Source of the DNA: Tsukamurella conjunctivitidis
GTDB lineage: Bacteria; Actinomycetota; Actinomycetes; Mycobacteriales; Mycobacteriaceae
Assembly (NCBI RefSeq): GCF_007858475.1
Contig: NZ_VIGX01000001.1
Coordinates: forward strand, 1-64,000
Direction: 5' to 3'
DNA length: 64,000 nucleotides
This document shows, piece by piece, positions 34,501-42,722 of this stretch. Position numbers and translations under genes: made by a program. The notes under the pieces are model-generated. The model was not told where the DNA came from. It saw only the letters and a list, made by a program, of their open reading frames with translations, and did not search any database. The first letter of the stretch is position 1. Every line of letters starts with the position of its first letter.

Positions 34501-36852
34501 GAGGCGCAGGCCGCTGCCCGCCTGGTCGCGTACTACGTGACCGAGCGCGCCGTCACCGTCGACGCCCTGCGGAGCTGGGTCGGGGATCGTCTTCCGCGGC
34601 ACATGGTCCCGGCGGTCTTCCAGGAGATCGACAGCGTGCCGGTCACCGCGCACGGCAAGACCGATCTCAAGGCCCTGCCGCCCGTCGGTGCCCCCGCACC
34701 CGCGGCGGGCACGGCGGACGATGCTCCGGCATCGCCGCTCGCGGCCATCGCGGAGCCCGCAACGCCGAAGCAGCGCGCGGTCTCGGCCGCGAGCCTCGAG
34801 GGCGCCGTCGCCGAGATCCTCTCCGACGTGCTCGGTGTGGCCTCGCTCGACATGGACGACGACTTCTTCGCCGTCGGCGGCACCTCGCTGCAGGCCGCGA
34901 TCGCCGTCGACCGGCTGCGCGAGCGGTTCAACGCGGAGGACGCCAGCATCCGGTGGTTCTTCGAGGACGCCAAGGTCAGCACGATCGCGGCCCGGATCGC
35001 GGGCGCTCCCGCGCCCGTCTCCACCACGGCCGTGATCACCGGTGTGGCAGCGGATTCCGACACCGCCATCACCGATCCGATCCTGCCGCTGCGCGCGGGC
35101 ACCCCGGGCGTCGACCCGCTCTACTGCGTGCACCCCGCGGTGGGCCTCGCGTGGAACTACCTCGGCCTGTCGGGCGAGCTCGACCCGAGCATCCCGATCA
35201 TCGGCCTGCAGGCACCCGGCATCTCCTACCCGATGCCGCCCGCGGACTCGATCCGGGAACTCGCCCGCACGTACGTCCGCAACATCCGCACGAGCCGGCC
35301 GCACGGCCCGTACAACCTGCTCGGCTGGTCGCTCGGCGGTCTCATCGCGCACGAGATGGCCGTCGAACTGCGGGAACTGGGCGAGAAGGTCAACCTGGCC
35401 CTCATGGACGCCTACCCGCTGGGCGACTACCGCGGTCCGCGTGAGGAGATGTCGATCGCCGCGCTGCTCCGGGAGTTCGTGGGCCTCGACGTCGACGAGG
35501 ACGCGGAGTTGTCCACCGACGACGCACTGGACCTGCTGGCCTCGGCCGGCGGTCCGGCGCGCGAGCTCTCGCGCGGCCAGATGGAGCGGCTGCTGTCGAA
35601 CTACCGGCACAACACGACGCTCGGCTACTCGCACCGGCCGCGCGAGTACGACGGCAACATGCTGGTCTTCCGCGCGACGGAGCAGACCACGGGCGGCCTC
35701 GTGCCGCAGCTGTGGCGGCCGCACGTGACCGGCCTGGTGCAGGTGCACGACATCGAGGCGACGCACAATCAGCTCGGCTCGTCGCCGGCGATCGACGAGG
35801 TCGCCCGCACGATGAACGTCTTCCTGACGGGCAACTACACCGCGGTGGTCACGTCGAAGAGCAGGACGCTCGACGACTCCAAGCCGCTGGTGAGCGTCCG
35901 GGGCCTGACGCGCAAGTACGGCCGTGGCAAGAAGGCCGTCTACGCGCTCAACGGCGTCGACCTCGACATCGCGCCCGGCAGCGTGCACGCGCTGCTCGGT
36001 CCGAACGGCGCCGGCAAGACGACCACCGTCAAGATCATCTCGACCCTCATGAAGCCCTCCGAGGGCTCCGTGACGATCGACGGGGTCGACGCGCTGGCCG
36101 ACCCGCGGCGCGCGCGCTCGATCATCGGCCTCTCGGGCCAGTACTCGGCGGTCGACGAGAACCTGACCGGCCGGGAGAACCTCGAGATGTTCGCCCGCCT
36201 CTACGGTTTCGACAAGGCCTCGTCCAAGGCTCGCGCGAACGATCTGCTCAAGCAGTTCCGGCTCACCGCCGCCGCGGACCGCGCCTCGGGCACCTACTCG
36301 GGCGGCATGCGCCGCCGGCTGGACCTGGCCGGTGCCATCATCGCCCGGCCGCGTCTGGTGGTGCTCGATGAGCCGACCACGGGCCTCGACCCGCGCAGCC
36401 GCAAGGACGTGTGGGACGTCATCGCCCGGCTGAGCAAGGAGGACGGCATCTCGGTGCTGCTCACCACGCAGTACCTGGACGAAGCCGAGATCCTCGCGGA
36501 TCTGGTCACGATCATCGACCAGGGCCGGATCATCCGGTCCGGCACCGTTCCCGAGCTGAAGTCGGCGGCCGCCGCGGACCTGATCCAGATCGGCCTGCGC
36601 GAGCGGGATCGCGTGACCGCGTGGCCGATCCTGGCCCGCCACGCGATCGACGGCACCGCGATCCGCGAGGCCTCCGGGCTCAGCGCGATCCGCGTCGCCG
36701 ACGGCCAGCACAAGCTGGTGGTCGTGCTCAACGACCTGCGGGAGGCCGGCGTCCACGTCGAATCCGCGATGCTGCGCGAGGCCACCCTGGACGACGTCTT
36801 CTTCGCCCTCACCGGCGAGGACGCGAACAAGACCGAGGAGGACAAGGCATGA
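25585..36852 (+). CDS. Three-module nonribosomal peptide synthetase with thioesterase fused to a DrrA-type ABC ATPase
   Basis: 3755 residues from GTG 25585 (AGGAGAG at 25574-25580; TTG 25582 also possible). Order: C1 (HHAVIDG at 140), A1 (TSGSTGRPKG ~603, FDASVLE 647, GKVD ~926), PCP1 (Ser 984 in LGGNSL); C2 (HHIAADG 1186), A2 (~1504-1980), PCP2 (Ser 2030); C3 (HHIAADG 2219), A3 (~2543-3030), PCP3 (Ser 3101 in VGGTSL); thioesterase with Ser 3249 in GWSLGG, Asp 3275, His 3394. After a ~15-residue linker without any stop comes an ABC ATPase (~3434-3755): Walker A GPNGAGKTTT (Lys 3478), YSGGM at 3572, LVVLDEP (Asp 3595), and TTQYLDEAE as in DrrA exporters. No epimerase or methylase domain. It probably makes and exports a tripeptide, possibly N-acylated because module 1 has an intact C domain. 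Confidence 0.93.
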   Translation: MDHVVHSLTGAQYGMWLGQQMSPDVAYTVAQYVDISGPFDVETMQAATREASDEFLSPYVRIEVDESGSPVQWLDRSIDAGAQVIDLGLADLPEDQRIDAAVAWMRAEYSRPIDLATDEMIINRLIRVSDERWLWYARAHHAVIDGYGASILQRRVAELYTAKVTGAEISPLKPAPLAPEGFVTAEEKYFASARADGDAEYWAGVVENLPEAAGLSRVAAAPSSLNLRRNGVPSAEAGARLEAAAERLGTNRTGLVIAAFGAYVAAVSGREEISVSVPVAARTTAALRGSTGMTANVLPVPVRAGSGATVSDIIDGTGLDLRNGLRHQLYPAARMEAPTLREGIVGSTFGDTINIMMFSSALTLGEAAGTLNLLTSGPAEDVAVTVYESEQGALRIDMEANPAAYGVADLDAHFERFMEYLERFAASPGATPLSALAVATDAEAAEWNRFAGAAAGAPAAAGPAVPMPDLLRRAAAAHADRIAVVDGDRSITYGELDQYSDRLARYLMTVGAAPEERVALRIPRSLESVIAVWAVVKTGAAFVPIDPKLPAERADHIASAAAPVATLTPADLARVWGPGANAGASDADWPTIDLANPAYLIFTSGSTGRPKGVSVTHAGLSSLAAELVRSHGLADGSRVMHFVSPGFDASVLELLMAVDSASTLVVVPPDVYGGEEMEDVLAQGGVNGGFITPAAVATLDPAKLPALTSLGVGGDTVPQALVDKWAGKGRTLVNVYGPTETTIAVTLGALRGGEPVRLGVPIPGTRLYVLDPYLRPAPAGVAGELYISGPGIARGYHGNPLLTAERFVADPFAADGSRMYRSGDLVRWDADGKLEFLGRIDSQVKLRGFRIELGEIDAAIMRVPGAERAVTVVHGDDTATAELVTYVTGTAEPEAITASVSAELPAYMVPAHVIALDEFPLTVNGKVDHKRLPQPERAVAVSAGRGPKTDAEKLVAEAFAEVIPGASKDDLNVATTLFDLGGNSLSATRIAARLGSATGTRVSVATVFANPTVEGLAAAIGGAPVPAAAIAAAAETTTATAAEPEPEFAAPSDPEEAAELLPAQHQMWVRNRVSPDGSYHIPVALHLRGDVDVSAMRVALGDVVARHTPLRTVYRNGPTAGEPEVQVLPAGPNLVPFTERTVALDELMSAASDYAGEPFDLAADVPIRARLYRIDDRHQVLVLVIHHIAADGWSMMPLAGDLATAYASRTRGKAPKFPPLPRTYTEHARSYKHRLTGAPRQALDRFWADVLADPPAESVPPAAVPRSGGVVSAARSIDTRVAPEVWAGVAGLARAHTTTPFIVVHAALAAAISRLSGQGDLVIGTAVAGRGEAELDGLVGMFVNSIPLRTRTTNDQTFAQHLAAVSRGDLDALDNSDLPFESVLELVDPPRAAGRHPIFQVMLNQRPFDTQHFPMAGVDVEVVPVDVPIARFDLEFTLGADGTIELRYASELYRTEQAESILDALVAVLTAVGQDPQTTVGALPIMAADRLAELTPVRGVAADFHTPLGQLMREAARTYSNRPAVIDGERVLTYRELYADARKVAAAVLAAGSRPGEAVLSDLPRSAESITAFWGITLAGAAVAPVDPKYPQDRRDYIANDVRARVGVTATGSGVEGVNWVAMDNLDGDGYDPQIVPNLDDAAYVIYTSGSTGQPKGTVVTHRGLGNFAEELHVRLQTGADTRVLAFASTAFDATVLEHLMAIRVGAPLVVVPPGTTGGRELEKIVADHGVTHGFLTPSTLATINPDAVPSWTHVLAGGEALGPGLAKKWSVGRRLHNGYGPTETTIMTAISDALSGDGRVPIGPPVRGQGLLVLDDELRPVPVGMPGELYVAGPQLARGYHRRPQLTAARFVANPYGEPGDRMYRTGDVVRWTRGDNGALIVDFVGRNDFQVKIRGIRIELGEIDATIDTMPGVDFVSTQVRPGPDGAPALVAYVKGDVDPSAVRAHVRTRLPGFMVPAAVMIIATVPMGNTGKLDNAALPEPYFGGTGNAAAKPTTPAESRVVEAFRKVLGSEAIGVEDDFFDLGGNSLSANELVGLLGNGIEARTVFDLRTPAAIATALIGDPDRISNESALEDQGLRRVQRGDRMPLSSAQERMWLQNKIDPGPTYNIGAAFLASRPVDKSVLDAALRDLLARHESLRTRYPSSAEGPYQEILPADAPEVRNFVAEFGTATSNVAGQESAIAEFVARPFALNRDVPLRVMTAPTGKGSILAIAVHHIAADGASVVPLTRDLMAAYLARSTGSEPQWTELPLQYADYAVWQRGQAEKDAGAVDYFAQRLAGVPEESSFPADGPRPTIGSTDAGEVAIVLPKAERDALADFAGKRGVSMFMVLHAGLAALLHRVNGADDVVVGTPVIGRTDRRLRDVVGMFVNTVALRTQVTGTESFNALVDRIRSGDLDDLVHATAPFERVIEALQPPRSRDRHPVFQVVLSHQNLGDPLSVITSDGGGMFELEPLPLAAATTTFDATFEVREVEEGLRFNLRYRTDLYRPATAEGIVGRLARLVTAGVASPDTPVADLPVLLPEEQELFQRASTTIEPHTMAEILARAVRQRPGDPALRDGDVHYTYSELDSAVSALANRLAGLGVGSGTRVAVSIPRSAASVVAFWAVARLGAVYLPVDPNYPAERIEYILGDAKPALGLTVRDALGGLPKSVEWVTADLATSRVQHPPAEVAPVGVDDPAYVIYTSGSTGKPKGVVVPHRGLAAMADTLVRQHAVGAGARVLHFASPSFDASILELLLATWSRAELVIAPVTLYGGSPLGDFLAENEVTHAFITPAALATIPDRDLPLLEALSVGGDVLQTELARRWSGGRILINAYGPTEVTIAATMGAVDPDNVGIGHAVTDAQLMICDERLNLVAPGTVGELYVAGPGVAHGYLDRPELTAARFVANPYNDAQGYKRMYRTGDLVRWRASDSGEPVLEFVGRSDDQLKVRGFRVEPGEVATAVESHPDVRQAVVVVDRGDGSLEAQAAARLVAYYVTERAVTVDALRSWVGDRLPRHMVPAVFQEIDSVPVTAHGKTDLKALPPVGAPAPAAGTADDAPASPLAAIAEPATPKQRAVSAASLEGAVAEILSDVLGVASLDMDDDFFAVGGTSLQAAIAVDRLRERFNAEDASIRWFFEDAKVSTIAARIAGAPAPVSTTAVITGVAADSDTAITDPILPLRAGTPGVDPLYCVHPAVGLAWNYLGLSGELDPSIPIIGLQAPGISYPMPPADSIRELARTYVRNIRTSRPHGPYNLLGWSLGGLIAHEMAVELRELGEKVNLALMDAYPLGDYRGPREEMSIAALLREFVGLDVDEDAELSTDDALDLLASAGGPARELSRGQMERLLSNYRHNTTLGYSHRPREYDGNMLVFRATEQTTGGLVPQLWRPHVTGLVQVHDIEATHNQLGSSPAIDEVARTMNVFLTGNYTAVVTSKSRTLDDSKPLVSVRGLTRKYGRGKKAVYALNGVDLDIAPGSVHALLGPNGAGKTTTVKIISTLMKPSEGSVTIDGVDALADPRRARSIIGLSGQYSAVDENLTGRENLEMFARLYGFDKASSKARANDLLKQFRLTAAADRASGTYSGGMRRRLDLAGAIIARPRLVVLDEPTTGLDPRSRKDVWDVIARLSKEDGISVLLTTQYLDEAEILADLVTIIDQGRIIRSGTVPELKSAAAADLIQIGLRERDRVTAWPILARHAIDGTAIREASGLSAIRVADGQHKLVVVLNDLREAGVHVESAMLREATLDDVFFALTGEDANKTEEDKA

Positions 36853-37688
36853 CCGCGATCACCTTCCCGCAGGAGCGGGAGTCGTCGCTGAGCGGTTTCC
36901 TCAGCGACTGCGCGGTGATGACCCGCCGCAACCTGACCACCCTGGTCCGGATCCCGCAGTTGCTCCTCGGGGCGACGGTGCAGCCGATCATGTTCGTGCT
37001 GCTCTTCAGTTACGTCTTCGGCTCGGCGCTCGGCGGCGAGGTCGGCGGCGACCGCTACCGGGAGTTCCTGCTCGCCGGAATCCTCGTGCAGACGGTGGCG
37101 TTCAGCGCGGGCCCGACCGCGATCGGCGTCGCGTCGGACATGAAGAACGGCATCATCGACCGGTTCTGCTCGCTCCCGATGTCGCGGCTCGCGGTCATGG
37201 TGGGGCGCACCGTCTCCGACCTCGTGGTCAACGTCATCAGCGTGGCCGTGATGCTGCTCGTCGGCCTCGCGGTCGGCTGGCGCTTCCGCGGCAGCTGGGT
37301 GGACGCGGCGCTGTCGCTGGCGACGCTGCTGCTGTTCGGCTTCGCGATGTCCTGGCTGGGCGCCCTCATCGGCCTGTCCGTCTCGACGCCCGAGTCCGCG
37401 CAGGCGCTCTGCATGATCGTCATGTTCCCGATCGCCTTCGTCTCGTCGGCCTTCATCGCCTCGGGCGACCTGCCGGGCCCGCTCCGGACGATCGCCTCGT
37501 GGAACCCCGTGACCTCGATGGCGCGCTCGCTGCGTGAGGCCTTCGGCAATCCGCTGAGCCCGAAGCCCGTGGTGAACGAGCCGATCAACTGGGCCGCGGA
37601 GCACGCGACCGCGTACTCCGCCCTCGTCTCCGTCGCGATGATCGTGATCATCGTGCCTCTCGCCGCCCGTGCGTACATGAAGCACTGA
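36849..37688 (+). CDS. ABC-2 type (DrrB-like) transport permease
   Basis: 279 residues; ATG 36849 overlaps the NRPS stop (ATGA). Six hydrophobic segments are seen after an N-terminal cytoplasmic stretch ([19 protein letters not shown]): [39 protein letters not shown], then [27 protein letters not shown] (the coupling region of DrrB proteins), [38 protein letters not shown], and [21 protein letters not shown] with the last helix [19 protein letters not shown]. It should pair with the ATPase domain fused to the NRPS, since no separate ATPase gene exists here, forming the peptide exporter in the membrane. Confidence 0.92.
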   Translation: MTAITFPQERESSLSGFLSDCAVMTRRNLTTLVRIPQLLLGATVQPIMFVLLFSYVFGSALGGEVGGDRYREFLLAGILVQTVAFSAGPTAIGVASDMKNGIIDRFCSLPMSRLAVMVGRTVSDLVVNVISVAVMLLVGLAVGWRFRGSWVDAALSLATLLLFGFAMSWLGALIGLSVSTPESAQALCMIVMFPIAFVSSAFIASGDLPGPLRTIASWNPVTSMARSLREAFGNPLSPKPVVNEPINWAAEHATAYSALVSVAMIVIIVPLAARAYMKH

Positions 37689-37731
37689 CGGCCCACCGAC
37701 CCACCATCCCTCCAAACAAGGAGAAACGAAT

Positions 37732-37935
37732 ATGAACAACCCCTTCGACAACGAGACCGGCGAGTTCCTCGTGCTCGTCAACGACGAGGGCCAGCACTCG
37801 CTGTGGCCCACGTTCCGCGAGGCCCCGCGCGGCTGGACCGTCGCGTTCGGCGAGGGCGGTCGTTCGCGGGCGGAGTGCCTCGAGTACATCGAGTCGGCGT
37901 GGACGGACATCCGTCCGCTCAGCCTCCGCGCCTGA
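37732..37935 (+). CDS. MbtH-like protein
   Basis: 67 residues, ATG 37732 after AAGGAGAAA. The family signature is complete: [10 protein letters not shown] (NxExQxSxWP), [14 protein letters not shown] and [19 protein letters not shown]. MbtH proteins bind the N-terminal part of adenylation domains and are required for their folding or activity. As the last gene of the three-gene operon it serves the upstream NRPS, and a strong hairpin follows its stop. Confidence 0.96.
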   Translation: MNNPFDNETGEFLVLVNDEGQHSLWPTFREAPRGWTVAFGEGGRSRAECLEYIESAWTDIRPLSLRA

Positions 37936-37953
37936 TCCTTCTCCGACCACCGT

Positions 37954-37982
37954 GGCCGGCAGGGCGGTTCGCCCTGCCGGCC
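37954..37982 (+). terminator. Terminator hairpin after mbtH
   Basis: A perfect 13-bp stem (GGCCGGCAGGGCG and its complement) with a three-base loop, 18 bp after the mbtH stop. There is no T-run, as is common for actinobacterial terminators. It separates the NRPS operon from the convergent membrane protein gene. Confidence 0.75.
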
Positions 37983-38104
37983 GGCGGTGTACGCCGAGCC
38001 GTGAGGCCGACCGGGCGGAGGTCCGTCGGCCACCCCGGTGAGTGTCCCGAGGCCGACGGTGGCCGGGCGCCCCGTCGTGCCCGCCGGCGCGCCGTGGGGC
38101 GGCG

Positions 38105-39325
38105 CTACATGGCGTGCGGGTACACGCTCACCATGTGCGCGCCGTACCAGCAGGTGACGGTGATGATGCCGACGCAGGTCCAGACCCGCGCCGGCTTCGA
38201 AGCCCGTGCCAGCGCGATGGCGATCGGGATCAGCAGCACGAAGGCGGGCAGCAGCAGGCGCGGCCGCGACATCATGAGGCCGCCCGAGCCGAGCAGGGAG
38301 ATCACGACCAGCGCGCCGTACAGGGTGATCGGCCAGGGCATCGTCGAACGGATCGCGAGCACGATCAGCACGATCGACGCCGCGAGCAGCGCCACCACGG
38401 ACAGATCCGCGATGTCGGAGCCGTTGATCAGCGTGTAGTTGACGAACTGCCAGGTCTGCAGTCCCATGTCGAAGGTCGTGCCCCAGCCCTCCGTCTGGAT
38501 CCGGAACCAGCCGGTCAGGCTGCCGGTGTGGTGGGCCACGATCAACAGGTAGGTCACCCACCCCAGGGGAGTCATCAGCACGCAGATCGCGGCCTTCACG
38601 CGCTCGGCGCCGCTGGACGAGAGCACCGCGAGGAGCGCGGCGAGGGCGACCACCCCGATCAGGACCACCGACGTCGGCCTGCAGAAGCCGGCCAGGGCCG
38701 TGCAGATCCCCGCGAGGATCCACTTGCGTTCCATGACGCCCACCAGCGCCCAACCGGCCAGTGCGCAGTACAGCGCCTCGGTGTAGGCCATCGTCAGCAC
38801 GATGGACATCGGGGCAGCGGCGAACAGCACCGTCGTGAGCAGGCCGGCCCGTTCGGCCAGGTGGCTCGGCACCTGCGGCATGTGCTGGACGCACAGCCGC
38901 CCGAGTCGGTAGGCGGCGACCGCGGCGACGCATCCGAGGATCACGTTGACCGTGAGCGCGGCCCGGTAGGCGTCGAAGCCGGGCAACTGCGCCACGGCGC
39001 GTACCAGCATCGGGAACCCGGGGAAGAAGGCGTAGGCGGTGTCCGCGGTGTGCTCGCCCCGTGCGTCGACGAAGCGCCACGGCATGTCGTCGTAGCCGTA
39101 GGTGGCGAGCCCGATCATCCACTTGCCGTCCCACGCCGTCAGAAGATCGGCGAGGTTCTGGTTGCGGAGCTGCGCGAACCGGGCGAGCACCGCCAGGCCG
39201 ATTCCCCGGATCGCGAGGTAGACGACGATCGGCAGCCAGACGTCGCGGGTGCGGTCGAGCAGCGACGACGGTGCCGGTGCGGCACCGGGGTCGGCGAGGT
39301 CGGGGGCGGTCGGCACGGCTTGCAT
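38105..39325 (-). CDS. Mannosyltransferase PIG-V-like GT-C membrane protein
   Basis: 406 residues from ATG 39325, with about ten membrane segments. An early loop carries WDGKWMIGLATYGYDD, whose Asp after the first helix corresponds to the GT-C acidic motif, and then AYAFFPGFPMLVRAVA, the FFPxxP pattern of the PIG-V (Mannosyl_trans2) family. Next come LLTTVLFAAAPMSIVLTMAYTEALY and FCRPTSVVLIGVVAL. Such enzymes use polyprenyl-phosphate sugars on the outer face of the membrane, in mycolata often for lipoglycans (PIM, LM, LAM). The exact acceptor is unknown. It is convergent with mbtH and 47 bp downstream of the MmpS-like gene on the same strand. Confidence 0.75.
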   Translation of the reverse strand: MQAVPTAPDLADPGAAPAPSSLLDRTRDVWLPIVVYLAIRGIGLAVLARFAQLRNQNLADLLTAWDGKWMIGLATYGYDDMPWRFVDARGEHTADTAYAFFPGFPMLVRAVAQLPGFDAYRAALTVNVILGCVAAVAAYRLGRLCVQHMPQVPSHLAERAGLLTTVLFAAAPMSIVLTMAYTEALYCALAGWALVGVMERKWILAGICTALAGFCRPTSVVLIGVVALAALLAVLSSSGAERVKAAICVLMTPLGWVTYLLIVAHHTGSLTGWFRIQTEGWGTTFDMGLQTWQFVNYTLINGSDIADLSVVALLAASIVLIVLAIRSTMPWPITLYGALVVISLLGSGGLMMSRPRLLLPAFVLLIPIAIALARASKPARVWTCVGIITVTCWYGAHMVSVYPHAM

Positions 39326-39372
39326 CGTACCGACGGTGTCGCGCACGGCGCCCCCGCGCGCGCCGCCCGACG

Positions 39373-40161
39373 TCACGGCGCGGCGACCCGGGTGATCGTG
39401 CAGTTGACCGTGTTGGTGCCGGACTGGGTGAACTCCTGCTCGTTCACGACGATCGTGCAGGTCACGGGGCCGGTGCCCGTCACGATCAACGACATGGTGT
39501 CGCCGATCGTCGCGGTGCCCTGCCACTCCCACGGCAGGGTCGACGCCGTAGGGATGTCACCGCCCTTGACGCCGACCACGAGGACCGCGCCCGCGCCGGT
39601 GCCCGTCGCCGACAGCTTGAGCCGCACGGACTGGCCCGTCGACGTGCCGGTCGTGGTCTTCGGAGACGTGGTGAGGAAGCCGTCGGACTGCGTCGCGGGC
39701 TCGCTCGGTGGTGTGACGGTGCCCGTCGTCGGGGCGCCGGCGGTCGTCGTGGTCGCGCCGGCGGAGAAGGTGACCGGCGACGCCGTCGACGTGGAGTCGG
39801 ACCTGAGGGCCAGGCCGGTGCCGACGGCCGCCGCGACGAGGAGCACGGCCACGATCGAGACCAGCGCGATGATCAAGCCCTTCTTGTTGCCACCGCCCCC
39901 GTTGCCGCCGCCGTTCCCGCCGTAGTTCGGCGGGCCGGGCGGAACGCCCCCCGGCGGGCCGGGGTACGCGCCCGGTTGCGTCCCGTAGGCGCCCTGCTGC
40001 CGGGTCGGCGGGTAACCGCCCTGCTGAGGGGCCTGCGGATAGCCGCCCTGCGGGGAGCCGCCCTGCCATGGCGAGGGCTGTCCACCGGGCTGTCCGCCCG
40101 GCTGTCCGGTGGGCCGCCCGCCGGGGGTCCGGCCGGGGTACTGGCCGCCGTAGGGATTCAT
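39373..40161 (-). CDS. MmpS-like membrane protein with Pro/Gly/Gln-rich N-terminus
   Basis: 262 residues from ATG 40161. The first ~95 residues are low complexity with many Gly, Pro, Gln and Tyr (YPGRTPGGRPTGQPGGQPGG), ending in a Gly/Asn stretch and KK. One membrane helix (GLIIALVSIVAVLLVAAAVGTGLAL) follows, then a Thr/Ser-rich linker and an extracytoplasmic beta domain (VRLKLSATGTGAGAVLVVGV, TLPWEWQGTATIG, VTCTIVVNEQEFTQSGTNTVNCTI) like the MmpS fold, with two Cys residues that may form a disulfide. MmpS proteins assist MmpL lipid exporters, but no mmpL gene is present. It lies divergent to ask across 151 bp. Confidence 0.7.
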   Translation of the reverse strand: MNPYGGQYPGRTPGGRPTGQPGGQPGGQPSPWQGGSPQGGYPQAPQQGGYPPTRQQGAYGTQPGAYPGPPGGVPPGPPNYGGNGGGNGGGGNKKGLIIALVSIVAVLLVAAAVGTGLALRSDSTSTASPVTFSAGATTTTAGAPTTGTVTPPSEPATQSDGFLTTSPKTTTGTSTGQSVRLKLSATGTGAGAVLVVGVKGGDIPTASTLPWEWQGTATIGDTMSLIVTGTGPVTCTIVVNEQEFTQSGTNTVNCTITRVAAP

Positions 40162-40312
40162 GAGGATCTCCTGAAGTTCGCGTTCGCATCGATTATCCGC
40201 GATGTCGCTGAACGGTGGGTTGCGCACCGCTTGGAGCGGTGCCCTCCGGACCGAAGAACCCAGGTCGGTAGGATCGACACGCACATCGAAGACCGCAACG
40301 GAGAGGTTCCAC

Positions 40313-42607
<2,295 letters not shown>

Positions 42608-42639
42608 ACCGGGTGCCGCGCCCTAGCGGGGCGTTCACT

Positions 42640-42701
42640 CCCTCGATCGTCGGATGGCTCCCCATGTCCATGGACATGGGGAGCCATCCGACGATCGAGG
42701 G
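42640..42701. terminator. Perfect 62-bp palindrome between convergent asd and fahA
   Basis: The stretch starts CCCTCGATCGTCGG and ends CCGACGATCGAGGG, and every base of the 31-bp left arm pairs with the right arm, with CATGTCCATGGACATG at the centre. There is no unpaired spacer. It lies 33 bp after the asd stop and 22 bp before the end of fahA on the other strand, so it can act as a bidirectional terminator. Flanking bases are not complementary. The perfect symmetry is far beyond what a terminator needs (see findings). Confidence 0.8.
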
Positions 42702-42722
42702 GCGTGTTCGACGGTGCGCGTG

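Noticed and set aside
31672-36756. Second long minus-strand open frame (about 1690 codons) opposite the NRPS
   Set aside because: Same reasons: compositional antisense frame, no motif and no start context.
38105-39325. The membrane protein as part of the NRPS operon
   Set aside because: It is on the opposite strand and separated by a strong terminator.
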